64,000 nt of DNA. It comes from Phormidesmis priestleyi Ana. Lineage in GTDB: Bacteria > Cyanobacteriota > Cyanobacteriia > Phormidesmidales > Phormidesmidaceae. The notes under the pieces are model-generated. The model ran no database searches, was not told where the DNA came from, and saw nothing but the letters and a program-made list of their open reading frames with translations. The translations under genes were made by a program, and so were the position numbers. The DNA lies in the NCBI GenBank assembly GCA_001314865.1, contig LJZR01000003.1, positions 202,463-266,462 on the forward strand. The letters run 5' to 3'. Numbering within the stretch: the first letter of the stretch is position 1; each line of letters opens with the position of its first letter. Positions 27,804 through 36,770 of this stretch are shown here, piece after piece.

Positions 27804-30059
27804 GTGGATTTATTTGAGCAGCAACAGCAGCGGCTAATTGAAGCAGAAGCACCTTTGGCTGCGCGTATGAGGCCGCGATCGCTCAACGAATTTGTCGGCC
27901 AAGACGCCATTATTGGCCCCGGTCGGCTGCTGCGCCGTGCCATTGAAGCCGATCAGCTGTCGTCACTGATTTTTTATGGCCCACCCGGAACCGGAAAAAC
28001 CACGCTTGCAAGAGTCATTGCAAACACCACGCAGGCCCAGTTTGTGGCCATTAACGCAGTGCTAGGCGGCGTCAAAGATATTCGCAATGCGATTGAACTC
28101 GCTCAAACCCATCGGGGCCGGTATGGTCAGCGTACTATTTTGTTTGTTGATGAGGTGCATCGATTTAACAAGGCGCAGCAGGATGCACTCCTGCCCTGGG
28201 TAGAAAACGGCACCGTTATTTTGATTGGAGCTACCACTGAAAATCCTTTTTTTGAGGTGAATAAAGCGCTAGTGAGTCGGTCTCGCATCTTTCAGCTGAA
28301 GCCGCTAGCAGCAAAGGATCTAGCGATCATTTTGGCGCAGGTGTTGAGCAATCCGACCCAAGGATATGGTGGCCAGGATATTTGGATAGAGGATGCGGCG
28401 AAAGCCCATCTGATTAATGTGGCCAATGGGGATGCGCGATCGCTGCTAAACGCCTTAGAACTCGCTGTAGAAACAACGCCGCCCAACGCCCAAGGCCGTA
28501 TTCACATCACGCTGGCGGTTGCCGAAGAGTCTATTCAGCAGCGAGCAGTACTATACGACAAAGAAGGCGATGCTCACTTTGATACCATCAGCGCATTTAT
28601 TAAAAGCGTGCGCGGATCTGACCCCGATGCGGCGCTGTACTGGCTAGCGCGGATGGTGTATGCCGGAGAAGATCCACGCTATATTTTTCGGCGGATGGTG
28701 ATTTTGGCGGGCGAAGATGTGGGCATGGCTGACCCCAATGCAGTCGTGGTAGTGAACGGCTGCGCCGCCGCATTTGACCGAGTAGGCATGCCAGAAGGCC
28801 GCTATCCATTGGCACAGGCGGCGCTGTACTTAGCAACAGCGCCAAAAAGCAACAGCGTCATGGCTTTTTTTGATGCGCTGGCAGCCGTGAAAAATGAGCG
28901 AGAGGGAGACGTGCCCAACGCCATGCGCGATGCCACTCGGGACAAAAAAGGCTTTGGCCATGGGGCAGGATACCTATACCCTCATGCCTACCGCGATCAC
29001 TGGGTGGCGCAGCAATATTTGCCGAGTAGCTTGCAGGGGCAGGTATTTTATCAGCCTTCGGATCAGGGCTATGAGGCCAAAATTAGAGAGCAGGTCGCCA
29101 GACGGCGAGAGGCACAGCTAGCAGCCCTGGTAGAACAGAACAATGAATGCAGTCTGCCGGAAGCACTGACGGTAGGGCCAGTCGATCAGGCTCAAGATCA
29201 ATGGTTGCAACGAGCGACTGGAGCAATGGGTGAACAGTTGGGAGAGGTACGCGATCGCCTATTCAGCACGCTAAATCCACAGCGCCACCATGTTTTGCTA
29301 GACCTTAACGCCAGCACTGGCCTACTTACCTGGGAGGCCATTCGCCAGGTGCCCGAAGGCGGCGTTGTTAGCTGCGTACATAGCGACAAAGCTTACGAGG
29401 CCCTAATAGAACAATCGACCCTACTGAGCGAACTCACTCGGCCCAAAGTGGTGAAAGTGAAAGACCAAGATTGGCAACAGGCGCTCAGCGATCGCACTAT
29501 CGCCAAAGCAGATACCGACAGCGCCCATCATGTGCAATTTTTTGACGGGATTATTGGTCGCAATGTGTTGATGGCCCTAGAGGATAAGCCAAGTGCCATT
29601 CAACAATTCAAACAGCTACTGAGCCCAACAGGCACCCTAGTGCTGGCCGAATCGGTGCCTGCTCGCGGTCAACGACTCTCACAGCTCCTAGCCGTTTCGC
29701 CAATCAACCAGTCGCTTTTAAGCCAGCTCAAAACAGCCGAAAACCAGTTATATCAAGCCCCCAACGATGCCATGGTGAACTGGGACATCGCTGATTTACA
29801 ACAGTATTTTGCAACGGCAAAACTCCAATGCACAATTGAACTTTCTAGCTTTTCAACACCGCTAACTGTTACCACCGACTTGTTAGAACGATGGCTCAAC
29901 GAGCAGGGAAAGTACTGCACCCATCTGTATAGGGCCAAATTTTCGTCTGATGATGTGGCACAAATTCGCTCATATTTTTTTCAGCAGCTTATGAATAAAA
30001 CAGTCGATTGGCACCGTTGCATTGTCTTTATTCGAGCGATGCACCCCAGCCCGATTTAG
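27804..30059 (+). CDS. rarA: RarA (MgsA) AAA+ ATPase fused to a methyltransferase-like domain
   Basis: 751 residues from a GTG with aaagagg 10 nt upstream. The first ~430 residues are a full RarA/MgsA clamp-loader-like ATPase: RPRSLNEFVGQD, Walker A GPPGTGKT at 59-66, Walker B FVDEVHRF, sensor 1 GATTENPFFEVN, and the RarA C-terminal domain (RMVILAGEDVGMADP). RarA acts at stalled replication forks. From about residue 480 a Rossmann-like domain resembling SAM-dependent methyltransferases is appended (VLLDLNASTGLLTWEA; later DGIIGRN and a 'LLSPTGTLVLAE' strand). This fusion is a known cyanobacterial form; the C-terminal activity is unproven and its SAM motif is not a classical GxGxG. Confidence 0.9.
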   Translation: MDLFEQQQQRLIEAEAPLAARMRPRSLNEFVGQDAIIGPGRLLRRAIEADQLSSLIFYGPPGTGKTTLARVIANTTQAQFVAINAVLGGVKDIRNAIELAQTHRGRYGQRTILFVDEVHRFNKAQQDALLPWVENGTVILIGATTENPFFEVNKALVSRSRIFQLKPLAAKDLAIILAQVLSNPTQGYGGQDIWIEDAAKAHLINVANGDARSLLNALELAVETTPPNAQGRIHITLAVAEESIQQRAVLYDKEGDAHFDTISAFIKSVRGSDPDAALYWLARMVYAGEDPRYIFRRMVILAGEDVGMADPNAVVVVNGCAAAFDRVGMPEGRYPLAQAALYLATAPKSNSVMAFFDALAAVKNEREGDVPNAMRDATRDKKGFGHGAGYLYPHAYRDHWVAQQYLPSSLQGQVFYQPSDQGYEAKIREQVARRREAQLAALVEQNNECSLPEALTVGPVDQAQDQWLQRATGAMGEQLGEVRDRLFSTLNPQRHHVLLDLNASTGLLTWEAIRQVPEGGVVSCVHSDKAYEALIEQSTLLSELTRPKVVKVKDQDWQQALSDRTIAKADTDSAHHVQFFDGIIGRNVLMALEDKPSAIQQFKQLLSPTGTLVLAESVPARGQRLSQLLAVSPINQSLLSQLKTAENQLYQAPNDAMVNWDIADLQQYFATAKLQCTIELSSFSTPLTVTTDLLERWLNEQGKYCTHLYRAKFSSDDVAQIRSYFFQQLMNKTVDWHRCIVFIRAMHPSPI

Positions 30060-30060
30060 C

Positions 30061-30112
30061 TTTTGATTTTTTGATTTTTTGATTTTTTGATTTTTTGATT
30101 TTTTGATTTTGA
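30061..30112. repeat. 8-nt tandem repeat (ttttgatt), about 6 units
   Basis: Simple T-rich array immediately after the rarA fusion stop codon. Its T-runs could also help end transcription, although no stem is present. Confidence 0.9.
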
Positions 30113-30148
30113 TTTCGATTCATAGAGAAGGGGCCATACAAAGAAGCC

Positions 30149-31033
30149 ATGCAGATAGATAATTTTTGCTTGATTATCGGCACTCAAAAAGGGGGAACAA
30201 GTAGTTTGTTCTCTTACCTGGCTCAGCATCCCCAGATCTCTCCTTCTAAAATGAAAGAAACCAATTTCTTTTCAGAAGAAAAACAGTGGGAAAAGGGACT
30301 GGCGTACTACGAGAGCCTATGGAACTGGAATTCAGACCAATTCTCAGTGGCATTAGAAGCTTCTCCTAACTACACAAACTCTCTGTTAGAGGCCACCACG
30401 GTTGCTCAGCGCACCTACGCCGTAAGTCAGGCAGAGAAGGCTCAGTTCAAGTTCATTTATATTCTAAGAGACCCGGTGAAAAAGATTGCCTCTATGCGCA
30501 AGCAAGGGGTGTATCAGGGATGGTATATGCCTCTTTTAGCGAAAGAGACCTTGGATACCTTACCCACCGAAGTGATTGAATGCGTGCGATATGCGGAAGT
30601 GGCCGATCAGTTTGTAGCGAAGTTTTCACCAGAGAATGTGCTGTTACTACAAACGAACGAACTCAGTCAAAAGGGTAATCCCAAGGCTGTGATGAACAAA
30701 GTTTGCAGCTTTTTAGCGATAGATGCTGACTTTGTTTTCTCTTTAGATAAAATCTATAACGCTCAAAACTCTTATAGAAACGATACGCTGTGGCATCTGT
30801 TGAGATCGTCTCCATATTTGACTCCCCTAAAGTCACTGATGCCCAACACCCTAAAAAATAGAGCTCGTAGCGTTTTGGCAAAGCCACCTAAAACCAGCAC
30901 AAAAGTCGTCCCGCCATTAACCAAAGCCCAACAGACTTTTATCCTAAATGCATTGAGAGAAGATCGCGCAAAGTTAGAAACTACCTATGGCTTAGATCTT
31001 TCGAGCTGGCAGCATACGGCAACAGAGGCATAA
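30149..31033 (+). CDS. Sulfotransferase domain protein
   Basis: 294 residues. The N-terminal GTQKGGTSSL (11-20) is the 5'-phosphosulfate-binding loop of PAPS-dependent sulfotransferases. YILRDPVKKIASMRKQ (near 105-120) holds the 3'-phosphate-binding Arg/Ser region. The overall form resembles heparan-sulfate N-deacetylase/sulfotransferase-type bacterial proteins, which sulfate sugars or lipids. Neighbours give no substrate; sulfated exopolysaccharide is plausible in a cyanobacterium but is inference. The ATG at 30149 lies 37 bp after an 8-nt repeat array. Composition is slightly more AT-rich than neighbouring genes. Confidence 0.85.
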   Translation: MQIDNFCLIIGTQKGGTSSLFSYLAQHPQISPSKMKETNFFSEEKQWEKGLAYYESLWNWNSDQFSVALEASPNYTNSLLEATTVAQRTYAVSQAEKAQFKFIYILRDPVKKIASMRKQGVYQGWYMPLLAKETLDTLPTEVIECVRYAEVADQFVAKFSPENVLLLQTNELSQKGNPKAVMNKVCSFLAIDADFVFSLDKIYNAQNSYRNDTLWHLLRSSPYLTPLKSLMPNTLKNRARSVLAKPPKTSTKVVPPLTKAQQTFILNALREDRAKLETTYGLDLSSWQHTATEA

Positions 31034-31767
31034 CATTCTGCGACATTCTATGGCATGAACAATGAGCAAAATGTTAGAGAAAATGTTAGAGAAAAATGTT
31101 ACGCCTCTCTAAACTGAGTAAGCAGGAGACTTTTGTGCCGTATTCCTGCCTCAGAGACTAATTTCTTTGCAAAGGTCGCTGATATTACAGTAACCTTTGC
31201 ACCTGCCGAAGATAGGACTCCGGGGCTGACGCTGAGGCAACTAAGACAAGAACTGTTTGCCCCAAAGTTGAACCAGAACTGTTTGCCCCAAAGTTGAACC
31301 AGAACTGTTTGCCCCAAAGTTGAACCAGACAGTTGAACTAGACAGTTGAACCAGGCAGTTGAACTAGACAGTTGAAACAGGAAGCTGAATCAGGAAGCTG
31401 AATCAGGGAAAGGGCGCTGCATAGCGTAAATATTTCTCTTTGGTCTCAATATGCGCAATCAGTGACTTGTCGCTATATACCGATACATTTGGTTACATCG
31501 CTTAAGTTCTTTGTATCGTAATCCTGACAGAAACGTGAAGGAAAAGTGTAGTTCCTTCGTTTCTCGATTTTTGTCTCTATAAATAAATTAAACGAAGCGA
31601 GTAATTATCAAGATTTTGCCTCGGCATTTTACCGCAAGCATTTTTGTGATCCGAATGTTCCGGTTTAATTCGTTCGACGTTAGTCTTACCTAACTCATTC
31701 TTCCGCTCGTTTCGGTTCCATCAATTCGCTAAAACCCCCACGTACTTTATTTACTTAAATTTTGCTT
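31034..31767. other. 734-bp gene-free region upstream of gap, with a large tandem array
   Basis: It contains a short 'aaaatgttagag' duplication (about 31067-31100), the 156-bp 13-mer array (listed separately) and about 360 bp of AT-rich DNA before gap, which should carry the gap promoter and leader. No credible gene is seen on either strand. Confidence 0.65.
31249..31404. repeat. Twelve 13-bp tandem units with higher-order structure
   Basis: The first 78 bp are three perfect copies of a 26-bp unit made of two 13-mers (agaactgtttgcc + ccaaagttgaacc). The next 78 bp are six 13-mers drifting from agacagttgaact to aggaagctgaatc, the last two identical. The 13-bp phase is unbroken across all 156 bp. 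It ends about 360 bp upstream of gap. Confidence 0.9.
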
Positions 31768-32829
31768 ATGGCTGCTCTAAAAGTTGGCATTAATGGATTT
31801 GGTCGGATTGGTCGCCTGGTATTTAGAGCGGCGATCAAAAACCCCAATATTCAGTTTGTGGGTATTAATGATCTTGTATCCCCCGAGACGCTGGCTTACT
31901 TGCTCAAGTACGACTCTACTCATGGTACTTTTGCTGGTGAGGTAGAAGCTCGCGACAATGGGATTATCGTCAATGGCCGCTTTGTTCCTTGTACCTCTAT
32001 TCGCAACCCTGCTGAACTGCCCTGGGGCGAGGTGGGTGCAGACTATGTTATAGAATCTACCGGTCGGTTTACAACCTATGACGCTGCTAAGTTTCATTTA
32101 GAGGCAGGTGCCAAGCGTGTTGTACTCTCTGCACCGACTAAAACGCCTGAGAGTGTAAGCACGTTTTTGGTGGGGGTTAACCATGCAACCTTCAATCCAA
32201 AGAGTGATTTTATTGTCTCTAATGCAAGCTGCACCACAAACTGCCTAGCACCTATTGCTAAAGTCATTAACGACAACTTTGGTCTCAAAGAAGGGCTAAT
32301 GACGACTATTCACGCGGCAACGGCCACTCAGCCGACGGTTGATAGCCCTTGCAGCAAGGATTTGCGCAGCGGTCGAGGGGCTGGTCAAAATTTGATTCCA
32401 GCATCTACGGGTGCAGCTAAGGCGGTAGCTTTGGTACTGCCAGAGCTAGCAGGTAGGCTCACAGGGATGGCAGTTCGAGTCCCTACGCCGGATGTGTCGG
32501 TGGTGGATTTAACCTTTCGTACCGAGCGGGCGACTAGCTATGCGGAGATTTGCGATCGCATGAAGTCAGCCGCTGACAACGAACTGCGCGGCGTTTTAGG
32601 CTACACCGATCAGCCCTTAGTTTCGTCCGACTTTACCGGTGACCCTCGCTCTAGCATTTTTGATGCCAAAGCAGGGATGGAACTAAACTCGCAGTTCTTC
32701 AAGGTTTTAGCCTGGTACGACAATGAGTGGGGCTACTCTAACAGAGTCATGGATCTCATGCTGTACATGGCGCAGGCTGAAGGTATTTTAGGTGATGTGA
32801 CCAGCCCTGCAATGGCGGCGGCTCAGTAG
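31768..32829 (+). CDS. gap: Glyceraldehyde-3-phosphate dehydrogenase, type I (Gap1-like)
   Basis: 353 residues from the ATG at 31768 ([19 protein letters not shown]); a TTG two codons earlier is less likely. NAD(P)-binding GINGFGRIG at 7-15, catalytic Cys155 in SNASCTTNC, and S-loop [21 protein letters not shown]. The N-terminal region (FVGINDL...[12 protein letters not shown]) looks like cyanobacterial Gap1, the mainly NAD-linked catabolic enzyme, rather than the photosynthetic Gap2; this subtype is a judgement from motifs. No clear Shine-Dalgarno sequence precedes the ATG. A long repeat-bearing upstream region and a terminator frame it as a single gene. Confidence 0.93.
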   Translation: MAALKVGINGFGRIGRLVFRAAIKNPNIQFVGINDLVSPETLAYLLKYDSTHGTFAGEVEARDNGIIVNGRFVPCTSIRNPAELPWGEVGADYVIESTGRFTTYDAAKFHLEAGAKRVVLSAPTKTPESVSTFLVGVNHATFNPKSDFIVSNASCTTNCLAPIAKVINDNFGLKEGLMTTIHAATATQPTVDSPCSKDLRSGRGAGQNLIPASTGAAKAVALVLPELAGRLTGMAVRVPTPDVSVVDLTFRTERATSYAEICDRMKSAADNELRGVLGYTDQPLVSSDFTGDPRSSIFDAKAGMELNSQFFKVLAWYDNEWGYSNRVMDLMLYMAQAEGILGDVTSPAMAAAQ

Positions 32830-32892
32830 TTTTTCCAGTCGTTTTTAGCAGTTTCTTTCATTGGGGTCATTTGCCCCTCAAGTCAAAACATT

Positions 32893-32940
32893 GAGCCTCT
32901 GGCCCATCCGATAAAATCGGCACGGCTAGAGGCTTTTATT
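32893..32940 (+). terminator. Rho-independent terminator of gap
   Basis: Outer stem agcctct / agaggct with an inner ccgat-aaa-atcgg stem, followed by ttttattt, 64 bp after the gap stop. Confidence 0.75.
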
Positions 32941-33036
32941 TGGCTGCTTATCTGGCTGCTTATCTGGCTGCTTATCTGGCTGCTTATCTGGCTGTTTATC
33001 TGGCTGCTTATCTGGCTGTTTATGTAGTGGTTTATC
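32941..33036. repeat. 12-nt tandem repeat, 8 units
   Basis: Units of tggctgcttatc; units 5 and 7 carry a c-to-t change and the last is degenerate. The array abuts the gap terminator. Confidence 0.92.
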
Positions 33037-33191
33037 TAGCGGCGCCTCTCCGAGGTTTGACACGGCTCAGAAGCCCACGCGCAATGGTACGAGCAACACA
33101 GGTGTTGGCGGTTTTTTTCTCCGCAGGCACGGCTACTCATATGACGGAGCAAATCGGTTACTGGTGTGCCCCTAGCATCCACTAGGATGAA

Positions 33192-33251
33192 ACAATTTCT
33201 GATAACACAATTTCTGATAACACAATTTCTGATAACACAATTTCTGATAAC
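33192..33251. repeat. 15-nt tandem repeat, 4 perfect units
   Basis: Four identical copies of acaatttctgataac. Confidence 0.93.
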
Positions 33252-33657
33252 AACGGATAAGCCCAATCCTTGGTCAGCGCAATTTTTCAATCCCTTATAA
33301 AGCCGGATAATTAGTGACAGATAATGTTGTCATCCATCAGGCTTTTTTGTTACAGCATGTGCCTGCGATATGCGGGCTTGAGTCTTTTCCAAACTCATCA
33401 TCAAAACCCTTGGTGTCAGCGGGCTCACCATGCTTTTTGCTGACCGAGTATACCTTATATAAGCGTCGATTTACAGGGGCTTCATCGAATCAAAGAAATT
33501 GGTTAAAAATGTGTTTTAGGAGACGGACTATGGGTTGTTCTCGTCCTAATCTTTTATTAGTCTTTTAATAGATTAGTAACTTAGCTTTTAGGTCATTACT
33601 TTGCTCGTTGGAACCGCCCTTTATCTCACTACCTTCGTTTGCCTTAGTCTCTCTTGC

Positions 33658-34152
33658 TCAATCCTGTATGTATTCCGTACCCTCGATTAGCGCTATCTCT
33701 GCCCTAACGAACTCACGGCCTAAGTAAGCCGCATGATCTAAGTAACTAATCGGACAAGAATTCTCCTTGTCCTCAAATATTTTCATACACAGCTCTTTAG
33801 CTGTTCGCCCGGTAAAGAGTTGTTCTGACTGGCGCGGTTTGCCGCTACCGTTTACACACAGGGGCTCTCCGGTCTCAGGATCGCAGGCGAGTCCTTTATC
33901 GTTAATGGTATTGGTGAAGTGCTTGGCACACAACAACTTGGCTTCACGATCTATGTAGATGAGAAAGTAGCCGTCTGGATCTAGCTCAATGAAACGCTTG
34001 GAGAGCTTGTTGTCGAGTATGGCAAGTGCCTGGGCATCGACTGGCGCATCGACTGGCGCATCGACTGACTGGGCAGGCACTTTCGCTGCATCTGCGACTT
34101 GTGAAGGTTGAGTCGGTAGGTTGGGTGTAGCGGTTGTCGCGGTTGTCGCCAT
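33658..34152 (-). CDS. DUF4346 domain protein
   Basis: 164 residues. After an Ala/Thr/Pro-rich N terminus with a 12-nt coding repeat (DAPV units), the domain has FLIYIDREAKLLCAKHFTN, GLACDPETGEPL and LDHAAYLGREFVRAEIAL...YIQD, the DUF4346 pattern. This domain occurs alone in cyanobacteria and at the C terminus of some dihydropteroate-synthase-like proteins; no activity is established. ATG at 34152. It stands alone between a gene-free region and the acyltransferase-like gene. Confidence 0.85.
   Translation of the reverse strand: MATTATTATPNLPTQPSQVADAAKVPAQSVDAPVDAPVDAQALAILDNKLSKRFIELDPDGYFLIYIDREAKLLCAKHFTNTINDKGLACDPETGEPLCVNGSGKPRQSEQLFTGRTAKELCMKIFEDKENSCPISYLDHAAYLGREFVRAEIALIEGTEYIQD
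34034..34067. repeat. In-frame 12-nt repeat in the DUF4346 gene, about 3 units
   Basis: Copies of gcatcgactggc encoding DAPV repeats. Confidence 0.85.
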
Positions 34153-34303
34153 AGGGAAATGTGGGTTCGCGGTGTAACAAAACGGCCTGTGTTTCCAGAC
34201 TGTGTTTTGTTTTGGTTCACTATTTTATCGTGCCATATGAGGCGATCGCGCAGGCCATTCGTAAATCTCATTGATGATGGGCCATCGCGATCGCTCATAA
34301 GCA

Positions 34304-35509
34304 CTACACTTTTTCCGCTTCTACCAACGGGATTTCCATATTCAGGTCTTTAATCGGTAGACCAGCATTAATTTCATCTATTTGGCATTGTTCGGCTGCG
34401 TTAATGCGACCAATGTAGTTGCCCAAAATTTGGTTCAGCTCAGGTGAGTAAAAGCGGTGGAGGCTGTAGTTAGGCGTTGCCGGGAATCCGCGACGCTTTT
34501 TGTGACGCCCACCGGCACCTGGATCAAAGGTTTGGATGCCGTTAGCGATCGCCCATTCAATCGGCTCGTAGTAGCAAGCGCTAAAGTGCAGATTGTTGTA
34601 TTCCTCAAACGATCCCCAGTAACGACCGTAAAGGCGATCGCCTTTGCGCAGGCAAAAGGACATACCCACCGGATCAGAACTTTCTGCCGTATAGGCGGCG
34701 AAAATGACTGTGCGATCGCGCCAAACCGGATATAGCTGCTGAAAAAACTCGCGCGTGAGGTATTTACTGCCCCACCAGCCAAACTTATCGCAGGTATCGC
34801 TATAAAAGTCATACACCTTCAAACACATCGCTGGCGTGAGATCCTCGCCAGTATGTACTTTAAAGTGAATCCCTGCTTTTTCAACAGACTTACGCTCGCG
34901 CTTAATATTGCGCCGCTGATTCGCATTGAACTGAGCGAGGTAGTCATCAAAACGGCTAAAGCCGCGATTTCTCCAAACATAGCTATGGTGCAGCCATTTA
35001 TGAAATCCCAAGGATTCCATCTGGCCCTGCCAATCAGGATCAACATACAAGAAATTGCAGCCCGAAATATCATGCTTACGGCAAAAGTCATCAATCAGGC
35101 TGACCAAAATTTTATTCACTTCTGCCTCATCTTCACTCGGCGCGATCAAAAATCGGTAGCCCTCAGCAGGGGTAAAGGGCGACATGCCCAACAGCTTAGG
35201 ATAGTAGCTAATGCCCAGCCGTTCAGCTAGCTCAGCCCACTGATGATCGAACACAAATTCGCCATAGCTATGACCCTTCAAATACAGCGGCGCAGCAGCA
35301 ACCAGCGTTTCATCATGCCAAAGCGTCAGGTGGTTAGGCAACCAGCCAGTTTTGGGGCCAGTGCTGTTAGAGGTTTCCATATTATTCAGCCATGCCCATT
35401 CTAGACCGGGCGTCGGTAGCGGCAGGGCCATGGCATCCCACTGCTCAGCTGAAATATCCGATAGGCGATTCATCCAACGGGCGGTGTACTGCTTTGAGGA
35501 AGTCGGCAC
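34304..35509 (-). CDS. GNAT-like peptidogalycan biosynthesis/recognition protein (COG3146, DUF482)
   Basis: 401 residues from a GTG start. The family phrases LYLKGHSYGEFVFDHQWAELAERLG, YYPKLLGMSPFTPAEGYRFLIAP, NANQRRNIKRERKSVEKAG and FDPGAGGRHKKRRGF identify COG3146, a double-GNAT-fold family related to FemAB-like acyltransferases. The exact substrate is unknown. I kept the GTG at 35509 because the residues before the internal ATG (35473) align with the N termini of homologues as I recall them. Single gene. Confidence 0.87.
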   Translation of the reverse strand: MPTSSKQYTARWMNRLSDISAEQWDAMALPLPTPGLEWAWLNNMETSNSTGPKTGWLPNHLTLWHDETLVAAAPLYLKGHSYGEFVFDHQWAELAERLGISYYPKLLGMSPFTPAEGYRFLIAPSEDEAEVNKILVSLIDDFCRKHDISGCNFLYVDPDWQGQMESLGFHKWLHHSYVWRNRGFSRFDDYLAQFNANQRRNIKRERKSVEKAGIHFKVHTGEDLTPAMCLKVYDFYSDTCDKFGWWGSKYLTREFFQQLYPVWRDRTVIFAAYTAESSDPVGMSFCLRKGDRLYGRYWGSFEEYNNLHFSACYYEPIEWAIANGIQTFDPGAGGRHKKRRGFPATPNYSLHRFYSPELNQILGNYIGRINAAEQCQIDEINAGLPIKDLNMEIPLVEAEKV

Positions 35510-35587
35510 GGTGGGTAGGAAGGTGTTAAAGGGTTCCTATATAGAGTAGTAGAAGTTTGAAAAAGATGGCGGCACAGTCGTTTTTTA

Positions 35588-35626
35588 GCAAATCTACAGT
35601 GCAAATCTATAGTGCAAATCTACAGT
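35588..35626. repeat. 13-nt tandem repeat, 3 units, over the stop codon of the RibD-like gene
   Basis: Three copies of gcaaatctacagt (middle copy tatagt). The RibD-like gene stops inside the third unit at 35620-35622. Confidence 0.9.
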
Positions 35627-36438
35627 GCCAAAACTTGATAGTGCAAAAACACTTCATCGCCTTCCACGGTTGCAGACAACAGCTTTAGCCTGGGTGTTCT
35701 CGGTAGCGTAAAACCCAACCCGCCAACAGGCGTCGGCGCAGTTTTACCACCAATCAACAAAGGGCATACCGTAAGGTACAGCTCGTCTATAAACCCATCA
35801 GTGAGTAAAGAGGCAACAAGCTCACTACCACCCATAACGAGTAAGCGTTGGATGGGTCGGCGACTGGTCGAGTCTGAAAGGGATGACTGACCAGTACGTA
35901 ACTCCTGCATGAGGTTGTGCCAGTTGAAAGGACGCTCGGTGATCAGGGTGTGATCAAAAGGCCTTTGGTGAGGCCTTTGGCGAGGCGGTTGAAGAGGTGG
36001 TTGAAGAGGTGGTTGAGGAAGCTGCTGGGGATCAAGGTTTTGAACAGAGGGCCTTTTTTGAGCGAGTCTGGCCCGCCAGTACTGAATGCCTTCGGCAGTG
36101 GTAATGAGCCAACGGGGCACCGGCTGAGAGAAAAAACGGCAGTTCGGGTCGAGGTTGCCAGTGGCGGTACAGACGATTTGAATGGGTTGGTCAGGCGATC
36201 GCCGCACTGCAAGCAAGGCTGGATCTGTGACAGACATCGTTGTCCCATAAGCTCGCAAGGTGCCTGCACCGAATAAGGTCGCGTCCGATTTAGCAATCTG
36301 CGCTTGTAAATGCGCCTGATCAGCGGGTGAAGGAAATCGAGCAGCTGAGCGACTGGCATCGGCAATTTTGCCATCGGCGCTCATCGCCAAAATGGCGGTG
36401 ATGTATGGACGAGGCTTGAGATCAGGCAATTTTTTCAT
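35620..36438 (-). CDS. RibD C-terminal-like / dihydrofolate reductase family protein
   Basis: 272 residues from the ATG at 36438 (MKKLPDLKPRPYITAILAMSADGKIAD). The fold is that of the reductase half of RibD: the N-terminal strand with SADGKIAD, DATLFGAGTLRAYGTT for NADPH/substrate contact, and LVMGGSELVASLLTDGFIDELYLTVCPLLIGG at the end. There is no deaminase half, so it may be a stand-alone pyrimidine reductase of riboflavin synthesis or another NADPH reductase. A Pro/Gln/Leu repeat (PPLQ units, about 150-165) from a 12-nt array interrupts the domain. Confidence 0.82.
   Translation of the reverse strand: MKKLPDLKPRPYITAILAMSADGKIADASRSAARFPSPADQAHLQAQIAKSDATLFGAGTLRAYGTTMSVTDPALLAVRRSPDQPIQIVCTATGNLDPNCRFFSQPVPRWLITTAEGIQYWRARLAQKRPSVQNLDPQQLPQPPLQPPLQPPRQRPHQRPFDHTLITERPFNWHNLMQELRTGQSSLSDSTSRRPIQRLLVMGGSELVASLLTDGFIDELYLTVCPLLIGGKTAPTPVGGLGFTLPRTPRLKLLSATVEGDEVFLHYQVLAL
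35959..36018. repeat. In-frame 12-nt repeats in the RibD-like gene
   Basis: Two units of aggcctttggtg (35959-35982) followed by three units of gaggtggttgaa-type sequence (about 35983-36018). Confidence 0.85.
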
Positions 36439-36770
36439 GGAGTGCAGGCAAGTGCAGGCAAGTGCAGACAATAGCCGCCGATTTAGCACAAACGATAGAC
36501 TATTGGAATAGCTTAAATAGCGGCAAAGGAAGCGAAATTCACTGATATACAAGCCGGGGTATCATTTCACCTCAATCCTTTACCTTTATTAAAAACTTGG
36601 CTTAACTTAGCGCCTTATGCATCTAAGGGGACTGACTTAATAGATAATCTACGTAGAGTTGACTATTATACGGCGTGCTTTAATCTACAGCCTTTTGTAT
36701 GCTTTGCATGGAAGTCTTCTCCGTGTTTACTCAACGACATGAGCCGTGAGTCCACTATCTCTCTAGCGCT
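36439..36770. other. Intergenic region with a 10-nt array
   Basis: Three copies of agtgcaggca at 36441-36470 directly upstream of the RibD-like start codon, then about 300 bp without an identifiable gene. The two flanking genes are divergent, so their promoters should lie here. Confidence 0.6.

Larger units (their letters stand above)
32941..33657. other. Gene-free region between gap and the DUF4346 gene
   Basis: About 0.7 kb with two separate tandem arrays (12-nt and 15-nt units, listed separately) and otherwise no recognised feature. A 12-codon frame at 33530 (MGCSRPNLLLVF) has a good taggaga ahead of its ATG but no known match. Confidence 0.55.

Noticed and set aside
31099-31317. 72-codon minus-strand frame through the 13-bp array
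   Set aside because: Open only because it covers part of the array; repeated peptides, no start signal, no homology.
31249-31404. Possible iteron-type replication origin
   Set aside because: No replication initiator gene, DnaA-box cluster or plasmid functions nearby; similar arrays of other sequence occur throughout the window.
32940-33185. Frame encoding repeated LAAY units after gap
   Set aside because: A 12-nt array is open by chance in one frame; it starts at a TTG inside the terminator region and turns into unrelated sequence.
33314-33568. 84-codon frame in the gap-DUF4346 interval
   Set aside because: GTG start without a ribosome-binding site and no recognisable family; only the last 12 codons have an internal ATG with a good site.
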